Source: Entomortierella parvispora
Taxonomy: Eukaryota; Mortierellomycota; Mortierellomycetes; Mortierellales; Mortierellaceae
Length of the DNA stretch: 64,000 nt
Assembly (NCBI GenBank): GCA_963573315.1
Contig: OY752148.1
Location: 983,263 to 1,047,262 of the forward strand
Direction: 5' to 3'
The notes under the pieces are model-generated. The model saw nothing but the letters and a program-made list of their open reading frames with translations, searched no databases and was not told the DNA's origin. Numbering within the stretch: position 1 is the stretch's first letter; the number at the start of each line of letters is the position of its first letter. Shown here in pieces: positions 25,001 to 34,941 of this stretch. Position numbers and translations under genes: made by a program.

Positions 25001-25722
25001 GGATGAATGATGGTGGCAACAGTAGCAATGTCCATGGCGTTGAGATGCATGGGACTGATAGCTACAACTCAATGTCGATGCCCATGCTGACTCAAGACAT
25101 GTCCTCGGGAAACACGGTTTATCCTTCAAGCGACTTGATCTCGGGGCCATTCACTTCTCAGTCTCACCAACATCATCCCCAGCAGCATCACAGTCACCGT
25201 CAACAGCAACAACAGCAACATTCTCCTCCACATCCGGAACAGCATCAAAAGTACCAGTCCAGGATTCAGGAAGGGTCTGCCGGGTCGACTCGAATGCACT
25301 CGTCCATGTCTGCACCTTCATTAATGGCGGGATCATCATCATTATCCAGCAGACAGTACAGCTATCAACCACAGCAGCCACATTCTTCATACATTCACCA
25401 ACACCAACCACACTATCATCAACAACATCAGCAGCAGCATCAGGGCCCTCCTCGCCTGCACTCAGATGGTCATTCAGGTATGATGCGAGATTTCAAGATG
25501 CGAAAGCTGATGGCGGACGAGGAGGATGGAGAGGCTTCCTCTGAATCTTTGGTAGGCTCTTCCTCCTCGACGGGATCCGTGATGGCGGGACCTGGAGGCG
25601 GATCGAGTCTAGCGAGCGGGAAGAATAACCGACATCTGGTTATGACCCATGAAGATCACGTCGGAGCAGTAGCCAGGAGTTCGAGTCACCATGGCGATGT
25701 TAGCAGTAGAGCTCAGGACTAG
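22027..25722 (+). CDS. Mub1/SamB-like MYND zinc-finger protein
   Basis: This is a single open frame of 1231 codons. The N-terminal 130 residues (YDRRALDCTDYLPMINTLTN, and later LKWTLAFQCVVNIGVRGTEH) match the conserved armadillo-like region of yeast Mub1 and Aspergillus SamB. A MYND zinc finger follows at about residues 408-452, with CAYTGC, CRRCRKAKYCSKQC and a final GHRWWC supplying the Cys/His ligands. Between and after these lie Ser/Ala/Thr-rich, poly-Pro (about 475-490) and very long Gln/His-rich segments. Mub1 in yeast works with the E3 ligase Ubr2 and Rad6 to ubiquitinate Rpn4, the proteasome-gene activator, and SamB affects cell polarity. The same role here is inferred from family only. 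The protein is much longer than yeast Mub1 (about 620 aa) owing to its disordered tail. The 22027 ATG begins the conserved block directly, supporting this start. Confidence 0.88.
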   Translation: MREPNFSFPQLNRAAICITSTIYDRRALDCTDYLPMINTLTNLAYLTGSTPTIREYIVRDGGLETLVTILKKTKVNDRKNGLKWTLAFQCVVNIGVRGTEHIRKRVVQAGMVPIIVHVLESFFEVLKSVSDENERRRLQRRQEAVAAGAGMEQGAALVQTASGLERQETVTSEPTASSGVVAGMVDIDENTGAGSSASAGSVSTNAALETRQSIINGLVAASSGVVDSSNNSSSSSLSSTTAPALSSTLSTSTTSTTASLVLPNPAGPAAATAGSSTPSAPTHENAASPYTSPVPQHPRRQHPIGATPTGGAATAAPTDPEGGAQGQPPLAQFFYREDDILHSLQLLAYLSKYPSLRSSFHTESGSNVFAIVEKFTHRSMHPVEIQYWAGVIMRNACRKDDSRKGIRQCAYTGCGKWEQRPREFAKCRRCRKAKYCSKQCQSKAWSEGHRWWCVEKKADGTNSNTGSNSFGSDLPPAPPPPPPPPPPPPADLQDQHDAGADMMENGRINASGMMGGGGQTGGNNGRGGGAAGGAGATTRAVGSVHYPQLHQAQSDQHSDMERTEPRTLYHRHYRQQEEGSHTWSTGNTDPQPQPRQAAPPHQNETLLRLQQRQMEQHVREQQDRQRSSASESQSSQQSRLDRSLHPGSRSQEHNSEHLQQPPQRAQHQSQPMPQPHHHHHHSHQRVYPPHLSSLSSPALHPSHASARPPGGPGQAPPQRSQTLPNFSTPSPRTPGSLMSPMGGGSAANVGRSAPMMSGEPTSVSREVSQPHLGVSPDSPTPDQLARQFVQQVALHPGKHNELAQNLNAQFKRYFPPEHQAEAKKQFSFSAREHFARYQRQQELLRAAGAAAMANRTTTAAAEGTAEPVPGPAAPPSRPTQGRTPPQGASQHHKSNPSGPSAQARSQQPALDSPHPRPQPQLHHPYFQQRMTSGPSYSPSLPSSPATAGVARLRSELSSDDENVPGFNTESTAQSKRVAKVGPARSESGSTSWMNDGGNSSNVHGVEMHGTDSYNSMSMPMLTQDMSSGNTVYPSSDLISGPFTSQSHQHHPQQHHSHRQQQQQQHSPPHPEQHQKYQSRIQEGSAGSTRMHSSMSAPSLMAGSSSLSSRQYSYQPQQPHSSYIHQHQPHYHQQHQQQHQGPPRLHSDGHSGMMRDFKMRKLMADEEDGEASSESLVGSSSSTGSVMAGPGGGSSLASGKNNRHLVMTHEDHVGAVARSSSHHGDVSSRAQD

Positions 25723-26227
25723 TCCACTAAGGAAAAGTGACCTCGCTCAGTGCCTGTTCAATTTATCACTTTTTTTTTCTTTCGATTTTTGATCGTCCCA
25801 CTGTCCATAATTTGTTTTCGGACAATCTCCCTAAACGGCGTTTTCAACAACGCCGTGCAATGCCCAACCATGCCACGCCTCCCCGTCAATGCCTCTTTAT
25901 TTTGTACTATAGAACCACCACTGCCCTTTTTCCCTTCGCTCGTCAATACAATAAATAAAACAAACAGTCAAAAAGAACCAAAAATTCACGCGTGGCGTGT
26001 CTGTCGAGCCGGCGCGTCCGCTGAGTGCTCCACCTTGTTTGTAGTCACGTGGCGAGTGGCAAAGCAGACCAATTGCGCACATGTGCATCGCATCACATCC
26101 TCTGTCGTCTCTTCTTTTGATCGCCTCTCCCTCACGCACTCCATTCCAGTTCGCTCCTGGTGACATCCTATTTGGCTCTGTCCTTCTCTTCTCCGGCCAG
26201 AAAGGCAAAGGACCGCACACGCAAGAA
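25723..26227. other. Intergenic; E-box-like CACGTG before GPATCH1
   Basis: A 0.5 kb spacer contains the 3' end of the MYND-protein transcript (A/T-rich, with an AATAAATAAA-type signal near 25950) and the GPATCH1 promoter. A CACGTG hexamer sits at 26046-26051, about 180 bp upstream of the GPATCH1 start. No further gene is visible. Confidence 0.55.
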
Positions 26228-29200
26228 ATGGCTGACGACTCGTTCATTGTTCTGGGCACAGCCTTGCCCCAGATCAAAAAGACGGATGCATTTGGTGATC
26301 CCAAGAAACCAAACCCCACGCGCGATCAGGAGGTAATAGTTGCGTCCATCCTTGAAGCTGTTTTTTTCAGAGCTGCTGATCTGAGAAGACTTCCTTGGCC
26401 ATGACGCGCTTCGCGCCCCTTGTATCAAGAAGGGGGACTGACCTAACCAAATCTCTTTCTGTGCATAAAAATCGTAGGTCCGTGATGAACAGGGACGACG
26501 AAGATTCCATGGCGCGTTCACTGGCGGATTCTCGGCTGGTTACTTTAACACTGTCGGTTCAAAAGAGGGTAAGAAACCCTTTTATCTATCTACAATATAC
26601 ACTTGCTCTACTGTTGGCATTGACCCGATCGAAGAATAGAGTGAGCTAATTGTGTGTTGCTCTTTTCATTTTCCTTAGGGTGGACCCCATCCGAGTTTGT
26701 GTCTTCAAGGAATAAGCGGGCAGAGCAAAAAGCCCTCCGACCAGAAGATTTCATGGATGAAGAAGATAAGCAGGTACATACACGTTTTTCTCCTTTCTGC
26801 GGCTGCGATGAGGATACAGAGCAAACATTAAAACTGACCAACTCGTTTTTTTATTTCCACTTTGAACAGCTTGCAGCAGAGTCCTCAAGACTGGTTGCCA
26901 AAGAAGATTTTGATACCTTGGGGTCAACTCAGCGGGAGCTGGAAAAAAAAAGAGCGGCAGCGCGGAACATGCAGGCGACTGGAGGGTATATGAACAACCC
27001 GCATACGGATTAAAATGACAAATCTCGCGGAGACTTTGTGGCTAACCTTTCTTTATATCCCCCCCTTTCCCCTAAAATGGTAGTGTTCTCGGTGCCCTCC
27101 CAGATAATATCATTGATGACCTGGTAGTTCCGAGCTCCGAACCTGTTGGTATCCGGCTACTGAAACGCATGGGCTGGAAACCTGGTCAAGGCATCGGACC
27201 TCGTGTAACGAAGCGCGTCAGGAAACAGCAGCAAAATGCAGGAGATGAGGATATTCTGGATGTGGACCTGCCGGCCGATATGACCTTTGCTCCCATTGAC
27301 TCGGCCATTGTCGTTTTTACCAATAAGGCGAATCATTTCGGACTAGGCTATGATCCCTACAAGGACGCTCCTGAATTCGATCGTTCCCTGCATGAAAAGT
27401 CAGGTATGCTGCCTTTTTTTTACATGTCGTTTGTATTTAGATATATTTTTTACGATGATCTAACTCTTAACGGCGCGTTATACTTGGTCCACAGATTCAA
27501 AATACCTTTCTGAATCTACAGGTGGTGCGCGCAAGATTGGGTTTGGATTCGGATCACTGGACGATGACGATGAGGACGATGATATATACGGATCAGGACC
27601 TGGGCCCACTCTCTCACTCTCCTCCATCGAACAACACGATGTGCCTAGCTCCAGATCTAATCGTTCGGGGAAACAACACCACACAGAATCCCGATCTGGC
27701 TCGAAACGACCAAAAGAAGAAGATCTGGTACCTAGATATTGTCACGATGGTCATCCACCTTTGAGGGGATATATTCTCGCAGGCAAGGATTGTCAAACGG
27801 CAGTCAAGTGGTTCGATCCGCCTAAAGTGCCCAGGGACTTTGTGCCTAGGCATGTCTTTCGTCAGGAGGAACTTGAGAGGAGACCGTACCCTGGTGTGCA
27901 TGTGGGCCCTCCTCGCAGGGGCGATCAACAGCAACCCAAGCTCACGGCAGAGGACGTATGTGTTTGTTTCTGTTTTTTTGTTTTCGTCGGCAGGAGGATT
28001 TTTTAGCGTTTATCCCATAGAGAGATGACTGATACAAAATTTCTGGATGACTTTTAGCGCTCGCTAATCCTCGGAGAGACTCCGATTGAGGGACCAAGGC
28101 GATCCGTGTTCGAATACATCTCTGCGGAAAACAAGAGCCGACTCGACAACATACTGGGATTCGTTATGGACACGGAGGGCGAGAAGCACATGCGCAAAGA
28201 CCGTTGGGAGATTCCCAGGCTGGAGCCAGCCTCGGCGTTGGCTGCCTTGCAAGGGTATATCCCCTTTGGGGACAATCTCGCGAAACAGAATCGATACAAA
28301 CTTTACCTAAATGTACAAGCTGGACTTGTTCCTGAGGGCGAGAAGGCGATTGAAAAAGTTGAGGGCTTTACGGGCGAGGATATGAACAAGGAACTGAACG
28401 AGTTTGTACAGGCTGCCAGGATCTTTAAGCCCTTGACGGCATCGATGGCGAATCGATTCACGAGCGCATCCAAGACGGTCGAGTTTACAAAACCAGCCGC
28501 GCCGGGACTTCAAACTGCGGCTGAGATCCAGCAGGCTGCCAAGGATTCGAACAGGCCCTTTGGGGCTGTGGAACGGATGGAGGTTCCCGTAAGTCTCTCT
28601 TTCTATTTTTTCTTTAGTCCAACTTTGTATCCTAACAAACACTTCTTTCAACGCAATAGAAATCACAAGCAGCCAAGGCAGCAGCTATGGGTATGTTTGG
28701 TCCTTTGACCCGATCCACTGTAGATTTCTATCCCGTAAAGCTTCTCTGCAAGCGCTTCCATGTCGCCGATCCTCATCCAGACCACAAGGATCAATCTAAA
28801 GGTGACAACGTCAAAGATCTCTTGGATAAGAGGACAATGGAGACCATGATGGTCAGTCGTCGACAGGATGAAGGCATGGACGAAGCCAGTGAAAAGGCCG
28901 CTGCTGCTGCTGCAAAGAAGGAGACCGAGGAAAAGGAGGAGATGGAACGCAAGAAGCAGGAGGAAGAAGATCAAAAGCGAGAGGAAGAGCTGCAGGTGGT
29001 GCCGGAGCGACCTCCGATGGATATCTTCAAGGCCATTTTCGATGACTCGGATTCAGACTCAGACTCGGACGATAATAATGATGATGATGAAGGCAACCGA
29101 CCTTCGACTGCTCCTAAACCAGACGAGGTTTCAAAGACCACAGAATCGAACACAGTGACTGGTGCTGAAACTGAAGAGCAGTCGGAGCTTTCTGGGAAAC

Positions 29201-30264
29201 CATTCAGACCCATGTTCTCAATACCCACAAAATCGGAGCGATCGACAACGACCAAGTCGGGATTGGGTCGAGCGCCCAGGGCAGTCAAACTTGATTTGGA
29301 CGACGATGCAGAGGTTGAGGAGGATGAGGATAGCATGGGACCCAAACTGTTGATTCCGAAGCCAAAGACTGTTGGAACAAAACGATCTATCTCTCGCAGA
29401 AAAGAGGAGGAAGATGATGTAGAGGAAACAGGACGAGGAGATAACCCGAGTGCTGAACGCATCAATAATGATGAGGACGATGACGATGTTATGGTCGGCC
29501 CCATGCCCCCACCCTCACGAGATGAGGGAGACAAGTACGATTCTGATGCCCGGAGTAAGCGCCATAAATCGTCCAAGGAAGCTGAATCCTCTCCTTCAGC
29601 TGAATCGAGTCGCCGTGTCAGGGATGGTTCTTTCTCTGGATCGGACAGCGAGGACGACGGCCCATCCAGGCCGCGGTCTCGCCAAAGAAGCATCAGCAGC
29701 AACGGCGGTAGTGGGCATGGAACCAAGAGGTCCTATCGATCACGTACTCGAAGCAAGAGTCCACTTGTTTCGTCGACAGAAAAAGAAGAAAAGGAAAGCA
29801 GGAGCCACAATCGAGGTGAAAGCCATGGCCGTAGTCACCGCGAGTCAAGTCATAAGAAGTCCAGGAAAGACGACAGGGATCGAGACCGAGATCGAGACCA
29901 CGCAAGAGAAAAGAAGGATAGAAACCGGGACAGGGATAGGGAGAAGGACCGTGATTGGGACAGCAGGGGCGGAAAGAGTCGATCGTCAGAGAAGCACCGA
30001 TCTTCTTCCTCTCGACATGACCGGCACCGTGAGAGCCGCGATAAAGATAGGGATCGGGATCGCAGCAGCAGACACTTGGACAAAGATAGAAGGAGCAAGG
30101 ACAAAAAGTCAAGTCGACGCGATCAAGAAGACCGTGACGCCAATTATCCCAAGGATGGAGATGATGATGAAGACCTTTGGGTGGAAAAGGAGGTGGACAC
30201 CCTGCCTCTGGCAGCGAGCAAGCCTCCCTCAAGCAACCGCCCCCGGGCATCAGCGTTTTTCTAG
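26228..30264 (+). CDS. GPATCH1: G-patch domain-containing protein 1 homologue (spliceosome-associated)
   Basis: Eight exons join in phase: 26228-26332, 26478-26568, 26679-26773, 26870-26985, 27084-27403, 27522-27955, 28058-28588 and 28660-30264 (about 1098 aa). The N-terminus (FIVLGTALP, then [20 protein letters not shown] and [11 protein letters not shown]) is the DUF1604 block typical of GPATCH1 and plant TOUGH. The G-patch follows at about residues 157-180 ([20 protein letters not shown]). The middle part has the family's [19 protein letters not shown]-like helix and a Trp-rich [16 protein letters not shown] segment. The last 400 residues are acidic and then RS/RD-dipeptide-rich, as in splicing proteins. 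G-patch proteins activate DEAH helicases; GPATCH1 is found in the catalytic spliceosome, so a nuclear pre-mRNA splicing role is expected. Exon 6 has an alternative acceptor near 27494. The 3' UTR is interrupted at about 30340 by the inverted end of a transposon. Confidence 0.92.
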
Positions 30265-30339
30265 TACGGCTTCTTGTAAATAGAGACCTGGCAAAAAAGA
30301 TCCAATCCCATTTCTCGTATTGTTTTTTTAGGAGTAGTT

Positions 30340-32187
30340 TTGGACCCTTAATAAATTTGTCCGCGGCTCTGGCTGCTCAAGCGGCGTCCAAAAGGCACTC
30401 AAAATCCCTCCTGTGACAATCAGACCAACATCCCATGTCAATCTCGCACATTAAGCGGAATGGAGCACCAGTCACTCGCAATGAGTACTCCATTCTGATC
30501 AACGTCTATCATCACCTTTCAGGCTCTGGGCCACTCCACCACTGCCGTAAAAAGCTGACTCCGCGCCAGCAGCTAGCTCTGGTAACTGGCGTTGGAACGC
30601 AAGTGGCACAAAACGCTATTCGACTTGCCATTCACAAGGAGGAGCCAGTCCAAATGACCATTGGACGCCCAAAGCTCACCATTGACGAGAGTTTGGGCGC
30701 AGCTATTCGGACTTTTATTCTCGAGAATAATATAGCCGGGATTCCTGTCACATCGTCTCTCATCCTCAAGGAGTTGGAAGATAACCATGGTCTCTCCCTC
30801 AAGAAACGCACCCTCACACACTACCTCCTCCATCTTGGACTTACCTATGGGAAAGGCAATCGACGCAATGTCTATCACGACAAACCAGCCATCATCAACT
30901 ACCGCCATATCTACCTTGAGCGACGACTAGAAAATCTCAATGCTAAAGGGAACCCAATCATCCCCGAAGTTTTTTTGGACGAAAGTTATTGTCACCTGGA
31001 TCACCACACAAAGTACACCTGGAAGCCGATTGGAGGAACTGTCAATGAGTCTGGCCGTAAGCCTATGGTCGTAATATTTGGCGCGTTTGTCGTATACCAC
31101 AATGGACACAAGATGAAAGGAGAGATTGTGAAAAAAAGTATCTTGATCTGGCCGGTAGTTGGAAAGGCACGTGGACAGCAACATCAAGGTGGAAGGGGTC
31201 GAAAGGCTCGAGATAATGAGGATTGGAGCACGGTACCTGAATTCGTACGGGGAAGCGGCATTGCCCCGGATTTACATGATTACCATGGCAACTTCAATGC
31301 GGACCTGTTCGAACGCCTCTTCAACGAAATCTGCAAGACGCTCTCGGATGAATACGGTCCCTGTAATATCCATACGGATGGCGCCAAGTACCACGTACGT
31401 CAGAAAAACCCACCGCCGAAGAAGAGTTCGCCTCTTGCTGAGATTGTTCAATGGTTTGCGGACAATGAGCTTCAACTGCCAACGCGTCCTAACGGTAGAG
31501 CTATGACGCGCTCGGGGCTTTTGGAAGAAATTGACAATATGAACATTCCTCCCGTGTATGCCTCCTATGAGATTGCGAATGAGCAGGGCCACACTATCAT
31601 GAAGACACCCCCTTACCATTGCGAACTACAACCCATCGAGATGCTCTGGGGCATGGTCAAGAATCCAATTGCCTTCAATCCAAACCTGAACGAGACGTGT
31701 CTTTCACTCAGAAATCGATTGCTCGAGGGGTTCGCGAAGACCAGCAGTGATCAGTTGGTCTCGATCTGGGAGAAGACTGTCAAGATTTGCAAGGACTACT
31801 GGGAACTCCATCAAAAAGATCTTGAAAGGAGCCAAGGAACGGACGACGATGGCAGCGACGACGACGATGAGGAAGGAATTTTTTACTCCGATGACGATGA
31901 TTAGATTAATTTTTAATTTATCACGAATAATATTTAATTTTAGTGACGATTATACCCATTTTCCACCCTTTTTTTCATTCCGTTGCAGTTCATTCAAAAA
32001 CCATCCAATTCGTTTGATTTCTGAAATAAATTGAATCCGAGTTCTGGGCCTTTCAGTTCACCCAAAATAGAGGATGAGGTAAAATTATTTGATCATGAAT
32101 AGACCGATTTTATCCGGACAGAATCTTTTTTGCGATATCTCTAGTAATAAATTTGAACGCGATCTGACAAATTTATTGAAGGGACTG
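30340..32187 (+). mobile_element. IS630/Tc1-type DNA transposon with imperfect terminal inverted repeats
   Basis: The transposase gene is flanked by two inverted 22-mers. The left one is 30340-30361 and the right one is 32166-32187. They match at 16 of 22 positions, including 12 identical inner bases (AATAAATTTGTC). TA dinucleotides lie just outside (30335-30336 and 32194-32195), as expected for Tc1/mariner TA target sites, which would give an element of about 1.86 kb. The left end lies in the GPATCH1 3' UTR. The right end overlaps the last codons and stop of the minus-strand coiled-coil gene. The repeats are short and imperfect, so the borders are provisional. Confidence 0.6.
30435..31904 (+). 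CDS. DDE transposase, IS630/Tc1-mariner superfamily
   Basis: One uninterrupted 489-codon frame, so the gene looks intact. An N-terminal helix-turn-helix-like region (about 40-140, GRPKLTIDESLGAAIRTFIL in part) would bind the element ends. The catalytic core shows D182 in FLDESYCH, D315 in NIHTDGAKYH and E402 in YHCELQPIEMLWG, the three metal-binding acidic residues in the usual order. The spacing from the second D to E is 86 residues rather than about 34. The insert contains IVQWFADNELQLP, a helix-turn found in a subgroup of eukaryotic IS630-like transposases whose last motif reads YHCELNPIE. The C-terminus is a run of Asp/Glu. Cut-and-paste transposition into TA sites is expected from the family. 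Intact motifs and frame suggest recent activity, but no second copy is present in the window. Confidence 0.9.
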   Translation: MSISHIKRNGAPVTRNEYSILINVYHHLSGSGPLHHCRKKLTPRQQLALVTGVGTQVAQNAIRLAIHKEEPVQMTIGRPKLTIDESLGAAIRTFILENNIAGIPVTSSLILKELEDNHGLSLKKRTLTHYLLHLGLTYGKGNRRNVYHDKPAIINYRHIYLERRLENLNAKGNPIIPEVFLDESYCHLDHHTKYTWKPIGGTVNESGRKPMVVIFGAFVVYHNGHKMKGEIVKKSILIWPVVGKARGQQHQGGRGRKARDNEDWSTVPEFVRGSGIAPDLHDYHGNFNADLFERLFNEICKTLSDEYGPCNIHTDGAKYHVRQKNPPPKKSSPLAEIVQWFADNELQLPTRPNGRAMTRSGLLEEIDNMNIPPVYASYEIANEQGHTIMKTPPYHCELQPIEMLWGMVKNPIAFNPNLNETCLSLRNRLLEGFAKTSSDQLVSIWEKTVKICKDYWELHQKDLERSQGTDDDGSDDDDEEGIFYSDDDD

Positions 32188-33308
32188 TGCGCGTATTTTC
32201 TCAAGTATTTTTTCTGCCTCTCTCTCTCTCCAAGATTTAGGCGTGTACGTCTCGGTATCTGATTTCTGCTCCTTCTTCTCGCGTATTTTTTCTGCCTCTC
32301 TCTCTCTCCAAGATTTAGGCGTGTTCGTCTCGGTATCTGATTTCTGCTCCTTCTTCTCGCGTATTTTTTCTGCCTCTCTCTCTCTCCAAGATTTAGGCGT
32401 GTACGTCTCGGTATCTGATTTCTGCTCCTTCTTCTCGCGTATTTTTTCTGCCTCTCTCTCTCTCCAGGATTTAAGAGTGTACGTCTCGGTATCTGATTTC
32501 TGCTCTTTCTTGTCGCGTTTGTCTTTCAACATTCCTTGTATTCGCTCAAGGTTGTCCTTTTTCTCTTGCTCCAGCCTCTCCTTTTTGGCCAAGAGCGCCT
32601 TTTTTTGCTTGAGCTCCTTTGCCAAGATGCGTTGGTTGATTTCAAATTCGTTGATCCATTCTTGTTGAACGGCAACCTCTTTTTCCAGGGCCGCAATTTC
32701 GCTCCGGAATGCCCTCTTCTCCTCCACAACCTTCTTGCGCTCATTCTGGATGTCCAGGGTGGTGGCTCTGGCGGTGAGCATGACTACGTCCATATCGCGG
32801 GTACCCGCCCTACTTTGGGCAGTAGCCCTCTCAGCCTCAAGCCGCTCGCGAATACCGAGTACAATTCTCGGAGAAATAGCTTGTTCGCCGTCAAGATCTA
32901 GCGTCTCGGTATTGCCATGTCCCTCGTCAGGGCTATCGCTGTCTTGTTGCGATTTGCAGAAGTTGTGTTCAAAACCATCTGTTTGTGGGACAGGGAGAAG
33001 ACAGTTAAGGTGGTTGCCCTTACTTGTGCTGTACTTTGGTCGTTGTGGGAGGGAAGAGGGGGAAGGGGCTTACCTTCATCAAGGTCCTCACTACGAGCAC
33101 TGGGACTGTAATCCCACCCCCACTCGCTCATTATTTCTACGCTGTGTGGCCGCGTGTCACTTCGGAAGCACCTTGTAGGGATAGTGGATTCAGCATCGTC
33201 TCTGTCTTTGCTTATTTTCTCGGAGGTGTGGGTGGCGACGGTAGCAGAGCGCGGTAGTCCGAAGAGTGGCCTCGCTTCTCCACTATAGGAACAACCGGAG
33301 ATATTCAT
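32173..33308 (-). CDS. Coiled-coil protein with four 26-residue tandem repeats, unknown function
   Basis: Two exons, 33308-33074 and 32978-32173, joined by a GTAAGC..CAG intron, give 346 codons in frame. The first 80 residues are polar (SEWGWDYSPSARSEDLDE). A long charged coiled coil follows (about 170-235, rich in E, K, Q; KKALLAKKERLEQEKKDNLE in part). The rest is four nearly identical 26-residue repeats, each containing EKKEQKSDTETYTPKSWRER-type text. The final residues and the stop codon come from the right inverted end of the adjacent transposon, so the array may have been cut short by that insertion. I do not recognise the family. Near-identity of the DNA copies suggests recent expansion or homogenisation. 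Expression is not proven, but the clean splice and bias-free frame support a real gene. Confidence 0.65.
32206..32517 (-). repeat. 78-bp coding tandem repeat, four copies
   Basis: Copies start at 32206, 32284, 32362 and 32440, exactly 78 bp apart, and differ by only a few substitutions. The period equals 26 codons, so copy-number change keeps the frame of the coiled-coil gene. Confidence 0.95.
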
Positions 33309-33699
33309 GACAAGTCAGTGAGAAGGGAAGGGAGCTATTGAGCGTGGGAACAGAGGAGGGAAACAAAAAAAGAGAAAAAAGAAAGGGGAAGAACCGAGCT
33401 AAAAAATCGCACAGGCAGGCATTTTTTTACTCGGAGGTAGTTTAACACCTGCGACCAGGGGATTCACTTCTCCCCCCCTTAGCCGTCCATGTTCCTGGAA
33501 CATCTGTGTTGTTCATGTCCTTCTGCATGAATACCTCCTGTAAATGACAGACTCTGGAGACCGAGTAAAGCCGCCATCCGTTTTCCAGTATTTCATCCTT
33601 TGGACACCACAGCAGGTGCGTAACAAAGCAAGAGCTGTGGTACTCGTAGTTTGCTGGATTGATATGGCACGCCCCTGCACTAGTCCAAACCACGAAAAA

Positions 33700-34180
33700 A
33701 TCCTTGTCCAAGGCGTGCAAACAATTTCCCGTGTTAACAACTCTCCTTGTCAGAAACTTCACGCGCCCGAGTCATGTAACAATCTCCCTTGCCCGAGCCA
33801 TGCCCAAGCCATGTAACAATTTTCCGTGTCAGAGCCATATAATAATGCTTTCCTTGCCCAATCCATGTAAAAGATTCCCGTGCGCAAGCCATGAAAGAAA
33901 TTTCTCGCGCCCGAGTCATGTAACAATGTCCTTTGCCCGAGTCGTGCCCAAGCCATGTAACAATTTTCCGTGTCAGAGCCATATAATAATGCTTTCCTTG
34001 CCCAATCCATGTAAAAGTTTCCCGTGCGCAAGCCATGAAAGAAATTTCTCGCGCCCGAGTCATGTAACAACACGCATGCTACGGCCATGCTAGAAAGGCG
34101 CGTTGGCAAATGGCCATGTCAGTGTTTGAGCCACGTAGAAAAGAGCTTGCCAGAGCCGCGCGTGTTTCTGTAAGACCATG
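33700..34180. repeat. Nested minisatellite: 144-bp higher-order unit of degenerate 25-30-bp subunits
   Basis: The landmark CGCGCCCGAGTCATGTAACA begins at 33762, 33906 and 34050, giving an exact 144-bp period for a little over two copies with few differences. Inside each unit, shorter degenerate units recur with the core YCATGTAAYAATTTYCCGTG. Further decayed subunits extend to about 33700 and 34180. This is a two-level repeat like a small higher-order satellite. Confidence 0.85.
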
Positions 34181-34824
34181 CAACAGATTGCTTTCATCCT
34201 TTCTTGATCCCCCCCTCCCCCCCCTCATTGTCCATTTTACTCTCTCATTCGTCCTTGCACGTTGTCATTCGTAGTGAGTGGCGAGTGGATGAAGGAGGTA
34301 CGCGGTGCACTTTTGGCGAGTAGCTCTTTCCGGTGGCAAACCGCAGTCCCCTCCTCTCCTTTCAGTCCGTGCCATGAACACCTTTCAATCCTGCGCATGA
34401 TGCATGCTCCCAGGCACACGTGATCAACCATGACCTCGAATGGCGCCATCGATGGACTCGCCAGAGTTTGCAAGTTCACAGTCCGTGCGTTGCGTTGTGA
34501 CACCTACCTGCCCATTGACAAGCACGCTTGAAAGCGGACAATTGCTCTCAGTCTTCATTCTCGAAGGACGCTTCCCCGGTATCGGAGATCTCGCTGTGGC
34601 ACAGTGCTCATTCGGCGATCTTTGCGGCCCCCCGTCGAAAACACCACAATAGACGCGGAGAAAAAGGAGAAAATCACACTGAGGTTCTCGTCCGATCGTG
34701 TTCTTTATGTCATCTTTCAGGGTCACGGTTCGCGCTCATTCCTTTATTCCTGCCTTCGAGTCTCTCTTTTACCGGTTAATGATCTCTCTTTGCCCTCCAT
34801 GGCCGCACTGTTCATGCCGGCGGG

Positions 34825-34830
34825 TATAAG
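34825..34830 (+). promoter_or_regulatory. TATA-like element of the 912-aa gene
   Basis: TATAAG in a GC-rich context, 112 bp before the ATG at 34942, with pyrimidine-rich sequence and CA dinucleotides downstream suitable for initiation. Confidence 0.45.
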
Positions 34831-34941
34831 AGCAACAAAGGTCTTCACCTCTCCCTCTGCTGCCTGGACCTACCTCTTCAACTTGCTCTCCACTATCACA
34901 CTGACCTCTTCCGACTGCCTAAAATACAACATACAATTGCA

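Larger units (their letters stand above)
33309..34941. other. Divergent intergenic region carrying a minisatellite
   Basis: This region lies between the starts of the coiled-coil gene (-) and the 912-aa gene (+). It holds a nested minisatellite (about 33700-34180), a CACGTG hexamer at 34417-34422 and a TATA-like element at 34825-34830. No further gene is supported; long minus-strand frames across the minisatellite arise because its period is a multiple of three. Confidence 0.6.

Noticed and set aside
27810-27825. GGTTCGATCCG resembling a tRNA T-loop
   Set aside because: It lies inside a GPATCH1 exon and no acceptor stem or anticodon arm can be drawn around it.
33762-34065. Possible CRISPR array because of regular repeats
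   Set aside because: Repeats are contiguous with no unique spacers, and the genome is eukaryotic; this is a minisatellite.
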